Shown: positions 17,365 through 27,933, counted from the stretch's first letter. The stretch: 64,000 nt of DNA from Aestuariibaculum sediminum (GCF_014596945.1 NZ_JACVXB010000001.1:866314-930313); one strand, 5' to 3'. Translations and numbers: made by a program. The notes: generated by a model not told the origin, from the sequence alone.

Positions 17365-20300
17365 TTAAATTGAATTTATTTTGATTGCAGCTTCCGGTTC
17401 AATCACTCTTAAAGACATGGGTATTTGCCATTTTTTACTATGAATATTTCCTTCATATTCTTCAATATCAACATAGAGTTGTTCTTGTGGAGGAATAGAT
17501 TTAGCTGATTTATTATTAAAAACAAACCTCTTATTTTGAGCTAAATTCTTATTTGACTCTTCTTTCCATTCATTAAAAGCAATCTCAATCCATTTTTTTA
17601 TTTGAACAACATCTTCTTCCTTCAGTAAGTTGCTTATTAATTTGTCAAAGTAATTCATTCTTAATTTCCTTGATTCAAAATAACTAGTCAAATTAGAAAT
17701 AATAATTGCTAATTCTCTTTCTGAAATTGAGGAGATATCACTAGCAGACTGTCTTTCTGTAAATATAGTTGTATGCCTAATCATAGTTGCTAAATACAAA
17801 CCCATGTATCTTTCTACTGCTTTTTGGGTAAAAGGCGTTATGGATATTGGTTCAACATAACTATACATTTTTTCGTGAAATTCAATAAATTTTTCATAAT
17901 GAGAAATATCTCTTGCCCTAAACGGATGATGAACTGTTAATACAAGTCCATAATCATTCCTAGCTACACGACTGCTTGCTTGAATATATTCGGCTGTATT
18001 TCTTGGCATAGAATTCATAATAATACTATTGAATCTAGAGACATCAATACCTACTGAAATCATATTAGTTGCAACAACGAATTCTGGAGGGATCTTTCCC
18101 CTAATCAACTCATCATCTTGCTTGTAAGCAAAACGTTTTTTTGCATCCCATTTCGTTTGTACATTTTTTAATTCGTTTTTAACCTCTTCTCCGGACAATC
18201 TTCCTGTTAATTCTGATTCTTGAATTGGTCCATAAGTATAAATAGAATGCATTAATTTTTGAGGTCTTACAGACCTTGAAAACACCCTTCTTAATTCTTT
18301 TAAAATATATGATTGAATTTGAGATTGTGTTTTTCCAACTTCTTTGAGACTATTGAAATAGGATATAGTTGTATGATAAAAATCAATTGCTTTTTCAAAA
18401 TCTTTATATGAATCAAATTCCACGGGATGCTTATCTCCCAATTCCTTTAGTTCAAAAATTGCTCTATGAGTCATTAATATAGCAGCTAACCTCATCTGCA
18501 TCCAAATTTGTGTTCTACCTGTTGGTAAAACGCCAATATATTTTCTTTTAGAAAGATATTCAGGTATTTTATCTTCAGGGCTTTTAAACCTTCTTCGATA
18601 AAAGGCAAAGAACGAATCATCACACTCCACACCAGGCTTTGGAAAAAGATTTACTTTTCTATCAAAAAGTGCCGCAATTTGTAATTGAGTGTTTCTCGTT
18701 GTCGCGGTTGATGAAATAATTTTAGGCCTCGTACCGTCTTCCCTGGTACATAGTTGATCTACAGCTGACTCAAACAAAGCTACTGCCGAACCAAGTGGCC
18801 CCAATAGTAAGTGTAACTCATCTTGAATTATTAAATCCGGAGGTAAATAACCATTTTTAGGTTTTCCTTGCTCCCAGTTACCTGTACCAAATATTCTTCT
18901 TGAATCGGCATTTCTACCATTGTTAGTTCCATCCACTTTATGAGCTAATTGAGCAAACTTATCTACTGTTCCAAAAAGTAATGCTGGTGGATGTTGATAA
19001 ATAGTTTCATCTGATAAACAAACAGGTATTGGGCCTTGATATAATTTTCTATGGCTCGGCCTTCCTTTACCGAAAGCAAATGAACATTTTTGAGAATTAG
19101 AGCAAATTAAATAAAGTTTATCTTTGTTAAATACAGATGCGGTTGAGTCTGAATGAGTTGCAGTTTCACCTTTTATTTTAGAACCACACCAAGGACATTT
19201 ATCCAAAGGAACTTTATTTTTCTCGTTTCTATTTAATTTTTCAAACTCAGATAAAAGAGAATCTTTATTTCGATCATTGGGCCTATGCAATAATTTGTTT
19301 GGTAAAGAATTATTCCCCACCCATAGTCCAATAGAAATAGGTTCTTCTCCTAATTGATAATTCCCCCATCTCCTTATTAATTCTAATGACATGATTACTA
19401 AAGTTGCTCTTTGGAATTGTTGCATAGTTAGCAATCGAAGAGTATACCTCATGATGGCAGCGGTACCTCCACCTCTTTCTTTGAACTCTTTCCTTCTATT
19501 TATTATAGTTAAGGCAATTAAACCTAAATAAGCTTCTGTTTTCCCGCCTCCAGTAGGAAACCATAGTAAATCAACCCAATTATTTCTTGTGTCCCAATTA
19601 TTATCGACATCTTCTTTATAAATTGAATCTAGATTTAAAAGTATGAAAGCAAGCTGAAAAGCTCTCCATCCTGCTGATTGTGTGAATGGAGGGAATAGCT
19701 TATCATCAACATTGGAATAAAAATCCGAATTAAAATAACTAAAATCATCTTTACTCATTAATGATGTTACCTTACCATTTTTGGCATTTACCGAGTGCCA
19801 CAATTGCATAAACATTGCTGCATTCATTAGCCGAAAAGAATCAAGTTTTTCTTCATTACTTTTGCCTGAAAGAAAAATTGTAATATTTTTTTTCATTCTT
19901 TCATAATCCTTCAGGCATTTTTCAAGTTCCTGATTTGCAATACCAGAAAAAGCTCCTTGATATTTTTCGTCTTTTCTTTTTATATCAATCCAGATTCTAT
20001 AGGAATCGACAAATTCATTTAAACCTTTAATAATATCATTATTAGATGCATCTGAAAAAATAGATAGCCATTTAAATTCTTGAGATTTTGAATTTTCCAA
20101 AAATAAAGGAGAAACAAATCCTTCCTTTTTATCAAATACAGCTTCCTTACTTTTATTTCTTGGTACGGGATCAATATCTGGAGTTTCACATGAAGGTAAA
20201 TATTCCGTTTCAACAAATGGAGTGCCATTATTGTGGCTCCACCTTACGGAACATCCATGACCAATCGCAAAATCCTTGAATTGGTAATAAATAAATGATG

Positions 20301-21663
20301 TTGTTGTATCTTCAGAATAAATATTTTCTTTATCAGGTTTATAGGAATGATTACTATATGGCCTCAAAAAAGCATTCTCAACAGAAAGATTAACACCAAA
20401 AAATGATTTTTGATTGACCAATTCATTAAAAGTAGAATAATACCTACTGTCGTTTTGTTTATCTTTAATAAATGGAATACTTGTATTTACCAATTGAATT
20501 TTAAAAAACACTTGGTTGTTTTCCTTTCTTGAATCTCTACTTAATTGGATGTTGACTGATATTGAAGCGTAATCTTCTTTTTTGTCATCTAAATCAAATC
20601 GAAAAACATCTTTTAATCCATTTTGAATAATACCATCTTCTCTGATAATCGAGATAATCCCATCCTCATTTTTTTTAGTATACAAGTACGATTTTTTTCT
20701 TAGAGTCTTTGGGAAATTAATATTTGCTAATTTTATAATTCTTTCAATAGGTTTAGACTGCCATAAACCATAACCAGCAGAGTAAACATCTAATAAATTT
20801 CTTAAATGATCTGTTATATTTTCAATAAGCTCAATTTTCTGAGTTACCCCATAAACTTTCTTTTGTAAATCTTTATCTGTAATTGTACTTTTTAATTCAT
20901 AGTATATAGATGATTTCAAATTACTAAGATAGCAAGAGGCCTTTGTCAGTTGAGGAATTTTTAAAATTGCACTAGCTTCATCGAAAAGTCTTTCTGCAAC
21001 GGCCTTCTGCACTTCTCTAACCCTTTTCTTTGTTTGTGTAATTTCATCATGCGATAATTTAGAAAGTAATAAAAAATGATTTTCATTAATAGACCTAATT
21101 CTAAACGAATTGAACTCATATTTCATTAAGAATCTCTGTATTTCATCAGGATTAACTTCACAAAGAAGTCCATATTTATTATTAAACTTTCCTTCTATAT
21201 CTTTCTTTAATTTTTGATAATATCGGAAACGAACTTTAAATTCTATTTCTCCTTTTTCTAGTACTTTCTCATCCAAACAACATGTTAACCCCATTGTTCT
21301 GGGAAACATTTGATTTAATTCAACACCTTCTGTGTCTTCTATATCTTCAGAACTACTATTTTGAGAATCTTGTTCATATACTTCATCTTTTTGATCTGTT
21401 TGTTCATTGTTATCTAAGGTAATTCCAGATTTACAAGTATCGCTGTTATCTTCAGGAAATAAAATTCCTGTACTATATATAGCAGCAGGAACAATATCTA
21501 AAATTTCAGATGAGTAGTCTAAAGGAGCTTCTTCAATAAGAAGCTTATTAACAATATTTTCATTTTCTAAATCTACAAATCGATACCCATTTATTCCTGG
21601 CCCTAAAGTTTGTTCTCGAATAAAACGTTCTAAAGATTTTCTTTTATTTAATATCTTACTCAT
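17365..21663 (-). CDS. drmA: DISARM helicase DrmA
   Basis: The 1432-residue SF2-type helicase has Walker A FPTGGGKTEAYLG (about 698-710), the DELH box in IIQDELHLLLGPLG (about 948-960), motif III SSTATTRN (about 986) and a C-terminal helicase lobe with TNMISVGIDVSRF and EYIQASSRVARN (about 1200-1240). The GPLGS sequence after the DELH box and the size are typical of DrmA. The region before Walker A (about 1-690) is family-specific, with an acidic low-complexity stretch near 85-110. It overlaps the upstream DrmE-like gene by four bases (ATGA), indicating translational coupling. Confidence 0.87.
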   Translation of the reverse strand: MSKILNKRKSLERFIREQTLGPGINGYRFVDLENENIVNKLLIEEAPLDYSSEILDIVPAAIYSTGILFPEDNSDTCKSGITLDNNEQTDQKDEVYEQDSQNSSSEDIEDTEGVELNQMFPRTMGLTCCLDEKVLEKGEIEFKVRFRYYQKLKKDIEGKFNNKYGLLCEVNPDEIQRFLMKYEFNSFRIRSINENHFLLLSKLSHDEITQTKKRVREVQKAVAERLFDEASAILKIPQLTKASCYLSNLKSSIYYELKSTITDKDLQKKVYGVTQKIELIENITDHLRNLLDVYSAGYGLWQSKPIERIIKLANINFPKTLRKKSYLYTKKNEDGIISIIREDGIIQNGLKDVFRFDLDDKKEDYASISVNIQLSRDSRKENNQVFFKIQLVNTSIPFIKDKQNDSRYYSTFNELVNQKSFFGVNLSVENAFLRPYSNHSYKPDKENIYSEDTTTSFIYYQFKDFAIGHGCSVRWSHNNGTPFVETEYLPSCETPDIDPVPRNKSKEAVFDKKEGFVSPLFLENSKSQEFKWLSIFSDASNNDIIKGLNEFVDSYRIWIDIKRKDEKYQGAFSGIANQELEKCLKDYERMKKNITIFLSGKSNEEKLDSFRLMNAAMFMQLWHSVNAKNGKVTSLMSKDDFSYFNSDFYSNVDDKLFPPFTQSAGWRAFQLAFILLNLDSIYKEDVDNNWDTRNNWVDLLWFPTGGGKTEAYLGLIALTIINRRKEFKERGGGTAAIMRYTLRLLTMQQFQRATLVIMSLELIRRWGNYQLGEEPISIGLWVGNNSLPNKLLHRPNDRNKDSLLSEFEKLNRNEKNKVPLDKCPWCGSKIKGETATHSDSTASVFNKDKLYLICSNSQKCSFAFGKGRPSHRKLYQGPIPVCLSDETIYQHPPALLFGTVDKFAQLAHKVDGTNNGRNADSRRIFGTGNWEQGKPKNGYLPPDLIIQDELHLLLGPLGSAVALFESAVDQLCTREDGTRPKIISSTATTRNTQLQIAALFDRKVNLFPKPGVECDDSFFAFYRRRFKSPEDKIPEYLSKRKYIGVLPTGRTQIWMQMRLAAILMTHRAIFELKELGDKHPVEFDSYKDFEKAIDFYHTTISYFNSLKEVGKTQSQIQSYILKELRRVFSRSVRPQKLMHSIYTYGPIQESELTGRLSGEEVKNELKNVQTKWDAKKRFAYKQDDELIRGKIPPEFVVATNMISVGIDVSRFNSIIMNSMPRNTAEYIQASSRVARNDYGLVLTVHHPFRARDISHYEKFIEFHEKMYSYVEPISITPFTQKAVERYMGLYLATMIRHTTIFTERQSASDISSISERELAIIISNLTSYFESRKLRMNYFDKLISNLLKEEDVVQIKKWIEIAFNEWKEESNKNLAQNKRFVFNNKSAKSIPPQEQLYVDIEEYEGNIHSKKWQIPMSLRVIEPEAAIKINSI

Positions 21664-24161
21664 GCTTCAATTTTTTCAATAGTTTCAAGTTCAATTAGTT
21701 TTAATTCTGGCTGAATTAATTCCGTAAGCACAACTAAATTATCTACCAGGTAATTTTCGTCAATTCCAAGTTCATCTATAGGATGATTCGTTTTATAATA
21801 AAACAATTTTTGACTTATAATACTTCTAACATTTATATTCTCATCAAAACAACAATCATTAAACAAATCTTTTAGCAATTGATTCATTTGCTTTGTGCTT
21901 TTACGACTCGATAGTTTTGAAGAATTTCTAATCCTTTGAATAATAATAAAGTAAATTTTAGGTATATCCAAATATTCACACAATTCAATAAAAACACGCT
22001 TACTAAGAGGTGCAATTGAGTCACTTTGAGGATTTATCCAATTCTTTTTAAAGTAAGAATAAGAAACAATTCTTAAATTTTTAGTTTCTAAATAGGTTTT
22101 TAACTCGCTATATAATTTACTTTCACCCCTATCATCTGATTTTTGTTTTAATAGTATTTTCCATAACCTTCCTACACTTTCATGTCCAATATCAAATCTT
22201 TCACGAATGACACTTAATTCTTCATCCTGTTGTTTTGTATCTGTTATTTTTTCATAAATATTAATATCTTCTTGGATTTCATCTAAATTTTGAATGAACA
22301 TTTTTCTATCATCAAATTCTAATTCTGATAAATAATCTACTCTTTCTACTCTAAAAGTAGTATTGCTTTCATCAGATATAATGAATAGGTCTGACCCATA
22401 GAAGGTTTTAGAGCTTTTACCTTTTGATTTTATTTTATAAAACTCTCTTTGATCAGAACTAGAATATTCATTTTCGAGATTCCAATCAATGTTAGGATTT
22501 AAACTGGGCTTTTCATTTCTAATTAAATTTTTAAGTTTATCCCAACCAAAACTATTCTGCCTAATATTGTGATCGAGATATTTATGATAATCATTATAAA
22601 GATTATATCTTGACCAACTATACTGATGCTTGAATAAAAAACTTATTAATAATGCTTTAAAATTTTCGTCTTTTTCCTTTGTGATTTCAAGTAAATTAGG
22701 GTGAAAATTATTAGGGTACTTTCCTTGATCTCTGTAAGAAAGTATAAGTGCTGCTTCTGAATTTGAATTAGATAATTCAGACCATAATTTAAATTTAAAA
22801 TTACTCGGTAGATTAATTGTCTTAATTAGTTTAGAAATTAATTTTGGACATTTTACAACTGAATCATCTACAATGATTGTTGAAATATCATTATTTAAGA
22901 ATTCAGTAATTTTAGATGTTAAATTGATTTTTATGATGAAATCTAAAACATTCGAAAGAATATCTTTAAGAGTTTCTATATCCTCTTCTCTTAATTCAAG
23001 AATTAATTGTTTAGTAGTCAAAGTAATTAATTCCGAAGATTCATTAAGAGAAAATAGATCTTCTAAAAGAAAACATTTAATATCTTCATTTAAGCATAAA
23101 GAATAAATATTCATCATTTTTAAGGACCTTAGTTCATATAAATCTCTAATACCAGTTTCTAATAGAAATGCATCCCAAAAACTACAAGAATCAAACCCCA
23201 AAAAATCAACTGGAATAGAAGTTTTTTCTTTTTTTCTTAAAAGAAAGTCAATTTCAGAACCTAGTATTGTATATGTTGCATTTTGAGGGATTTTAAACCT
23301 TTCCTTAATCATTTCTATTTTATTTCGAATTGAATTAAAAGATTTATGCCCCTTACCAAAAGTTATAATTGCGTAACGATTAAAGTTTGTTCCATATTCT
23401 TCATTCCATTTTTCAATCTCTTGCAAAGAAAAACTAGACATTATCTTTTTACTTTCGCAGTCAAATAGAATAATATTTTTAATGTTATCAACTAGTCTAC
23501 TGTTTTGAGTATCTATTTCATTTAAGGTATAATCAGTATTAAAACAATTATATGCTAAATCTATTTGATTGCTATCAATATCTACAGCATAAGGCGTTAA
23601 TTTAAATATTTTTATTATTTCCTGTTTTTCCCTAACTTTACAATTAATTAATGATTTTATAGAAAAGCTTGAAGATAAATCTAAACTATCAAAAAATGTA
23701 TAAAGACAATTTGATTCACTTTTCTTTAATACCCATTTTTTATAAATCTTATTTCCGCCATTTTTAGCACTTGCTCCTTCAGGACAACGTGCATTTAAAA
23801 TCTTATTCTTCCTTTGAAGCTCCTCTACTTTATCTTTAAGAAGGTGGTTTTTATATTCCTTATTTTGCTTATTTAAATCATTTAAATTAGAATTAAAATA
23901 TAATTTAAGAATGATAAATTCAAATAATAATGCCTCCAATTCATCTGAAAAATCAAGTTCAAAATGAATATGAATTGAATTTATATCATTTGATTTATCT
24001 TGTATGTGATAATCTAATATTAAATCGAAATAAGCAAGTACGTTTTTAAATCTTTTTTTTAACTTATAATTGCTTAAACTACTAAACAAATTATTTTTAA
24101 CTTCTTTCTTTTGAATGTTTTTTTTTAATAGAGTATTGATATGTTGATTTATAATTTCCAT
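21660..24161 (-). CDS. DrmE-like DISARM protein
   Basis: The 833-residue soluble protein lies directly upstream of drmA and shares one base with the end of the NERD-helicase gene. I see no Walker motif, PLD (HxKx4D) motif or membrane helix. Notable segments are RCPEGASAKNGGNKIYKKW near residue 125, an acidic VDDSVVKCPK, and LILSYRDQGKYPNNFHPNLLE around 470. Position, size and pairing with a C5 methyltransferase fit DrmE, the class 2 DISARM protein of unknown function. The call rests mainly on context and a general resemblance, so it needs a profile search. Confidence 0.6.
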   Translation of the reverse strand: MEIINQHINTLLKKNIQKKEVKNNLFSSLSNYKLKKRFKNVLAYFDLILDYHIQDKSNDINSIHIHFELDFSDELEALLFEFIILKLYFNSNLNDLNKQNKEYKNHLLKDKVEELQRKNKILNARCPEGASAKNGGNKIYKKWVLKKSESNCLYTFFDSLDLSSSFSIKSLINCKVREKQEIIKIFKLTPYAVDIDSNQIDLAYNCFNTDYTLNEIDTQNSRLVDNIKNIILFDCESKKIMSSFSLQEIEKWNEEYGTNFNRYAIITFGKGHKSFNSIRNKIEMIKERFKIPQNATYTILGSEIDFLLRKKEKTSIPVDFLGFDSCSFWDAFLLETGIRDLYELRSLKMMNIYSLCLNEDIKCFLLEDLFSLNESSELITLTTKQLILELREEDIETLKDILSNVLDFIIKINLTSKITEFLNNDISTIIVDDSVVKCPKLISKLIKTINLPSNFKFKLWSELSNSNSEAALILSYRDQGKYPNNFHPNLLEITKEKDENFKALLISFLFKHQYSWSRYNLYNDYHKYLDHNIRQNSFGWDKLKNLIRNEKPSLNPNIDWNLENEYSSSDQREFYKIKSKGKSSKTFYGSDLFIISDESNTTFRVERVDYLSELEFDDRKMFIQNLDEIQEDINIYEKITDTKQQDEELSVIRERFDIGHESVGRLWKILLKQKSDDRGESKLYSELKTYLETKNLRIVSYSYFKKNWINPQSDSIAPLSKRVFIELCEYLDIPKIYFIIIQRIRNSSKLSSRKSTKQMNQLLKDLFNDCCFDENINVRSIISQKLFYYKTNHPIDELGIDENYLVDNLVVLTELIQPELKLIELETIEKIEA

Positions 24162-25903
24162 TATGCTACTATATAAATTTCAACATTCAAAATTGCTCTT
24201 GTAATTCCGACAAAAAGTTCATATTTATTTAATTCTGACGGTTCTGAAACCACTAGAAATACATTCTTTTTTTCTAACCCTTTATACTTAAGTATTGAGG
24301 TATATCTTAATTTATTTGATGTATCTCCTATATTTCTTTGATTCAGTTCCTCCACATCTTTGATAATTAACATCTCTCTCAGGTCTTCATCTCCTTTATA
24401 AGTGCCTCTTAAAAAAGTAGATTCAATAAGTAAAACGCAATCTTTGCCTATTAATGAAGAGTCTGTTTCTCTAATAGGAGTTAAAATATTCTTTAAAATA
24501 TATTTTTTAACATATTTTAGAGCAGCAAATCTTTGAACTTTAATATTAGGATATAAATCTTCAAATTGTTGATTTAATATTATTGTAGGGTTTTCAATAA
24601 TCTCTGAAGATAAATGTCTGATTTTAGGATTCTGAGAACTTCTTTTTACTTCATTTAGTTTAAAATGGGAATAATACTCTGTCATTAAATCCGCTATTTC
24701 AGAAACATTTCTTCCACTTGAAGAATAACTTTGGTCAATATCATATAGAATTAAGGAATTTCCATTTAAAAGACCATTTCCATTATATCCAGAAAACTTA
24801 TTTATAAACAAATCAATTCCTCTATCAAACAAATCTTGAGCTTCATCTATCACTATAAAATCATAAGGTCTTAGTTTTCCATTAATTTCAAGATATAGTA
24901 TAGTATCTTTAACAAGGTTATAAAAGTCATCTTCATTAAAAGAGATTAATTCATTATAAGTTAAATCTTTATTATACTTTAGAAAAAACTTAAAAAAAGT
25001 TGTAACCTCTAGATTACTTAATAAGTTACGTTCATTTAAAACGGATCTTGTGTAGTGCATTAATAAATTATTCCAACATAAATAAATTCCTGTTTTGTTA
25101 TGTTGTTTGTCTATAAATGCTTTTGCTATAGTGGTTTTTCCTGTTCCAGGAGGCCCTTCAATCATTATTCTAGTATTCTTATATAAACTCTCAAGAATTT
25201 CAATATTTTGAATACCCAGCCATTCTAAAGTATTAATTGTGTTAAAATGATTTCTATCACCAATTGTTGGACTTAATATTTTTTTTATTGCAACATATTT
25301 TTTGCCTTCAATATAATTATATGTTCTATGGTGTTTTTTATGCTTATTCTTTGAATATTCAAATACATTTATTAAAAACTTTTCAATCGAATTGTCGTAA
25401 ATTTTTGAATTAAATGAAGTCCAAAGGAGATTACTATCAATTAACTTAGACTCAAAAGGATAATTAACATGAGGAAAAACTACAGCTTCACAAAAAAAGC
25501 AATCTTTAAAATTATTTAAGATAATATCCTTAAGAGTAAATTTGTATCCTTCTGCCTGTTTAAAAGGGTTTTGCTTTATTGGTTTTTCAAAATTTTTACC
25601 ATAATAAAATATATTATCTTTTGTTGATATTGGACCTCCTTTTACTTCCAGAACGACTATGCCATTTTCGCAAATTATTAAAAAATCAATCTGAGCACTT
25701 GTCTTTTTATAATAGTTAAAATTATCCGAATGCTCTGGTAATTTTAAATCGTGCCAAACGTCCCATTGAATTTGACTTTTACTTAAATCCTCCCACAACC
25801 TTCTGTAGACATCTATTTCACCCTTGAGAGGTGTTCCATCCTTTTTGACAATTATTTTTTCTAGTGAATTTATCGGGTTATTGGGGTAAAAGGAAACCGG
25901 CAT
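24161..25903 (-). CDS. NERD-nuclease/SF1 helicase fusion in the DISARM operon
   Basis: The 580-residue protein has an N-terminal NERD nuclease domain (about 25-135). Its restriction-endonuclease-like catalytic residues are Asp73 (AQIDFLII) and Glu86/Lys88 (VVLEVKGG). A UvrD/DUF2075-like ATPase follows: Walker A GPPGTGKTTIAK at 250-261, Walker B VIDEAQD at 351-357, and a C-terminal motif VI in FVGITRA. It should cut or unwind DNA in the cytoplasm. It sits one base after the methyltransferase and touches the DrmE-like gene, so it belongs to the operon. It is not part of the canonical DISARM set and could substitute for the missing DrmC phospholipase-D-fold protein. Confidence 0.8.
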   Translation of the reverse strand: MPVSFYPNNPINSLEKIIVKKDGTPLKGEIDVYRRLWEDLSKSQIQWDVWHDLKLPEHSDNFNYYKKTSAQIDFLIICENGIVVLEVKGGPISTKDNIFYYGKNFEKPIKQNPFKQAEGYKFTLKDIILNNFKDCFFCEAVVFPHVNYPFESKLIDSNLLWTSFNSKIYDNSIEKFLINVFEYSKNKHKKHHRTYNYIEGKKYVAIKKILSPTIGDRNHFNTINTLEWLGIQNIEILESLYKNTRIMIEGPPGTGKTTIAKAFIDKQHNKTGIYLCWNNLLMHYTRSVLNERNLLSNLEVTTFFKFFLKYNKDLTYNELISFNEDDFYNLVKDTILYLEINGKLRPYDFIVIDEAQDLFDRGIDLFINKFSGYNGNGLLNGNSLILYDIDQSYSSSGRNVSEIADLMTEYYSHFKLNEVKRSSQNPKIRHLSSEIIENPTIILNQQFEDLYPNIKVQRFAALKYVKKYILKNILTPIRETDSSLIGKDCVLLIESTFLRGTYKGDEDLREMLIIKDVEELNQRNIGDTSNKLRYTSILKYKGLEKKNVFLVVSEPSELNKYELFVGITRAILNVEIYIVA

Positions 25904-25904
25904 G

Positions 25905-27611
25905 TTACTTAATCAAATTTGTTTTCGTTGAAATTTTATTTATTGCGTAAAGAGCAAATAATTGTCTAACAGGAATTTCTTCTTTATATAAAAAAATCTC
26001 ATTATTTTTTTGCTTAAAATTTCGGTCCTCTATATTAAGTGATTTGAGTATTACCGAAATTTCATCAACTAAGATTGTAGGTTCTTTATAATTTGAAATT
26101 GATTTTTGCTTTTCATACATGTCCTGAAGCAAAGATGAATTAGCTATTGCCTCTGAAAATCCATTATTTATAATTTTAATAAATTTTTCTCCATTTGCAT
26201 GAAGTCTCAATATAGGCTCCAGTTCCTTATAATAACTGTCTTCTACTTTTTGAATAGGAAACCCTTTACCAGTTCCGTACTGGATTGAGGTATACCATTT
26301 TCCATGTGATTTACTGTTTTTTTCAATATCATAATTTGATAATGTCACAGTTAAATTTCCCTCTTTAATGGCATGTCGTCTAAACCTTGCTCCTTTATTT
26401 TTAATTGGGGGATTATCAAAAGATTTTAATTTAAAAGAATTTAAATTAGGTACATTTTTTAAATTGGGAGATTTATTAACATTTAATTGTTTTGGAATTT
26501 CAGCTCTTAATTCCTGTAGAACAGTTTTAGCAAAAGCTCTACTTACTGCACAACAAACTGCATTCCCAACAAGTCTCCATTTAGTGTTTTCAGAGCCTAG
26601 AAATTGATATGTTATAGGAAATCCCATAAACATAGATGCTTCTCTTACAGTTGGTAAGCGGTACTCTCCATTGCCATATCTCTTAATTTCAGATTTATAA
26701 ATTATAGACTCTCTGGAATTAGCTATTTTAGTAGCTGTAATTGTTCTACTTGGTTTATTTTCATTTTCCGGAAACGACATTTTCCCCATATACGGATGAT
26801 TAGTTTTCCAATATTTAGAAAACTTCCATTCAGCTTCGTAAACTCCAGTATCATAGAAATGGTCATATATTTCAAACAAAGAAATTTTTAAATCATACTG
26901 AGGGTCCTTTACCAATATGTTTTCTTTAGAAGAATAAGGGTTAGGAAAGTGCCTCTTTATACCATCGATAGAATTGTAAAGCAATTTCCCTTGTTCGTTT
27001 TTATCAGAATGAGTTTTACTAGGAACAATTAATTTTTGTTTCTTAATTATCTCTCCTGATATTACTCGCTTTCTTGCTTGATATGATCCATAATCAGCAG
27101 AATTAATTACGGATGTATTTTCATATAAATCTAGTGCGATTTTTAATGGACTTATTCTATGTTTTGTAGCCCAATCTGAAAGTCCCAAGTCTTTAAAAGT
27201 ATAAGATGTTTGTAAATATCTTTTAGAGTTTACTACATTTTCCATAAACCAAGCTTTTAATATCGAGTTAGGTTTATTCTTTTTAACTGCAACTATTCTT
27301 AAAAATGTCTCAGTTAATTCAACCCCTAATGACTTATCGGCATTCCCCGATTTATTGGAAGTAGAGAAACTAACGCACGGAGGGCTTCCAAGAATAATTT
27401 CAGTGTCTGGTAATTCTTCAATTTCATCAATTGAATTTTTAAAATCGAGAATATTTTTTACTTCACAGGATAAATTAAAATTATGATTGTAAGTATCAAT
27501 AGCCGGTTTCCAATGGTCATACCCATGAACTATTTCAAACCCCATTTGCCTAAAACCTTCAGAAAAGCCACCAGCCCCACAAAAAAAATCTATAACTTTA
27601 AGCTTTTTCAT
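25905..27611 (-). CDS. drmMII: DNA (cytosine-5-)-methyltransferase, DrmMII-like
   Basis: The 568-residue protein carries the C5-MTase motifs in order: motif I VIDFFCGAGGFSEGF (7-20), the Pro-Cys nucleophile GSPPC (Cys79), ENV (124-126), QARKR (178-182), the target recognition region (about 190-285), RTITA (289-293), MGFP (329-332) and GNAV (349-352). An extra 200 residues follow (371-568), ending in a helical region. In class 2 DISARM this enzyme marks host DNA as self. It overlaps the 111-codon gene before it by 14 bases. Confidence 0.87.
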   Translation of the reverse strand: MKKLKVIDFFCGAGGFSEGFRQMGFEIVHGYDHWKPAIDTYNHNFNLSCEVKNILDFKNSIDEIEELPDTEIILGSPPCVSFSTSNKSGNADKSLGVELTETFLRIVAVKKNKPNSILKAWFMENVVNSKRYLQTSYTFKDLGLSDWATKHRISPLKIALDLYENTSVINSADYGSYQARKRVISGEIIKKQKLIVPSKTHSDKNEQGKLLYNSIDGIKRHFPNPYSSKENILVKDPQYDLKISLFEIYDHFYDTGVYEAEWKFSKYWKTNHPYMGKMSFPENENKPSRTITATKIANSRESIIYKSEIKRYGNGEYRLPTVREASMFMGFPITYQFLGSENTKWRLVGNAVCCAVSRAFAKTVLQELRAEIPKQLNVNKSPNLKNVPNLNSFKLKSFDNPPIKNKGARFRRHAIKEGNLTVTLSNYDIEKNSKSHGKWYTSIQYGTGKGFPIQKVEDSYYKELEPILRLHANGEKFIKIINNGFSEAIANSSLLQDMYEKQKSISNYKEPTILVDEISVILKSLNIEDRNFKQKNNEIFLYKEEIPVRQLFALYAINKISTKTNLIK

Positions 27612-27933
27612 TCTTAATATTGTCTTTCAAAATTTCTTTACATTTAGACAAAAATTGTTTTTTATCTAAGTCCGTTAATTGTTTTACTAAATCCCAATTA
27701 GTTCTTCTTCCTTTTTCACCTGATGGTTTCCCGGACAACTTAGATATACTAATATCCGTTTGGAATCCCTCTTCATTAAGCATAGCTGCAATATTTTGTA
27801 CTTTCATTTTAATTGATGAAATAGATCTATTCCTAATTTGGAATATGTCTGATTCATCAAATTCTAGTTTTCCGAATCGCGCAATATAACAACAGAGAAT
27901 AATTTCTTCTTCTGTATATAAATTTCTTTTCAT
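27598..27933 (-). CDS. Small conserved restriction-modification-associated protein
   Basis: The 111-residue basic, helical protein starts NLYTEEEIILCCYIARFGKL and contains RNRSISSIKMKVQNIAAML. From memory, this sequence type occurs next to restriction-modification and HNH genes in many bacteria, with no assigned activity. It is the first gene of the DISARM operon, 49 bases after a consensus promoter element, and overlaps the methyltransferase start by 14 bases. A regulator or control protein is possible. Confidence 0.65.
   Translation of the reverse strand: MKRNLYTEEEIILCCYIARFGKLEFDESDIFQIRNRSISSIKMKVQNIAAMLNEEGFQTDISISKLSGKPSGEKGRRTNWDLVKQLTDLDKKQFLSKCKEILKDNIKNEKA

Noticed and set aside
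15096-27933. DrmC (phospholipase D fold) hidden in one of the DISARM proteins
   Set aside because: I looked for HxKx4D motifs in the DrmE-like, NERD-helicase and DrmB sequences and saw none.
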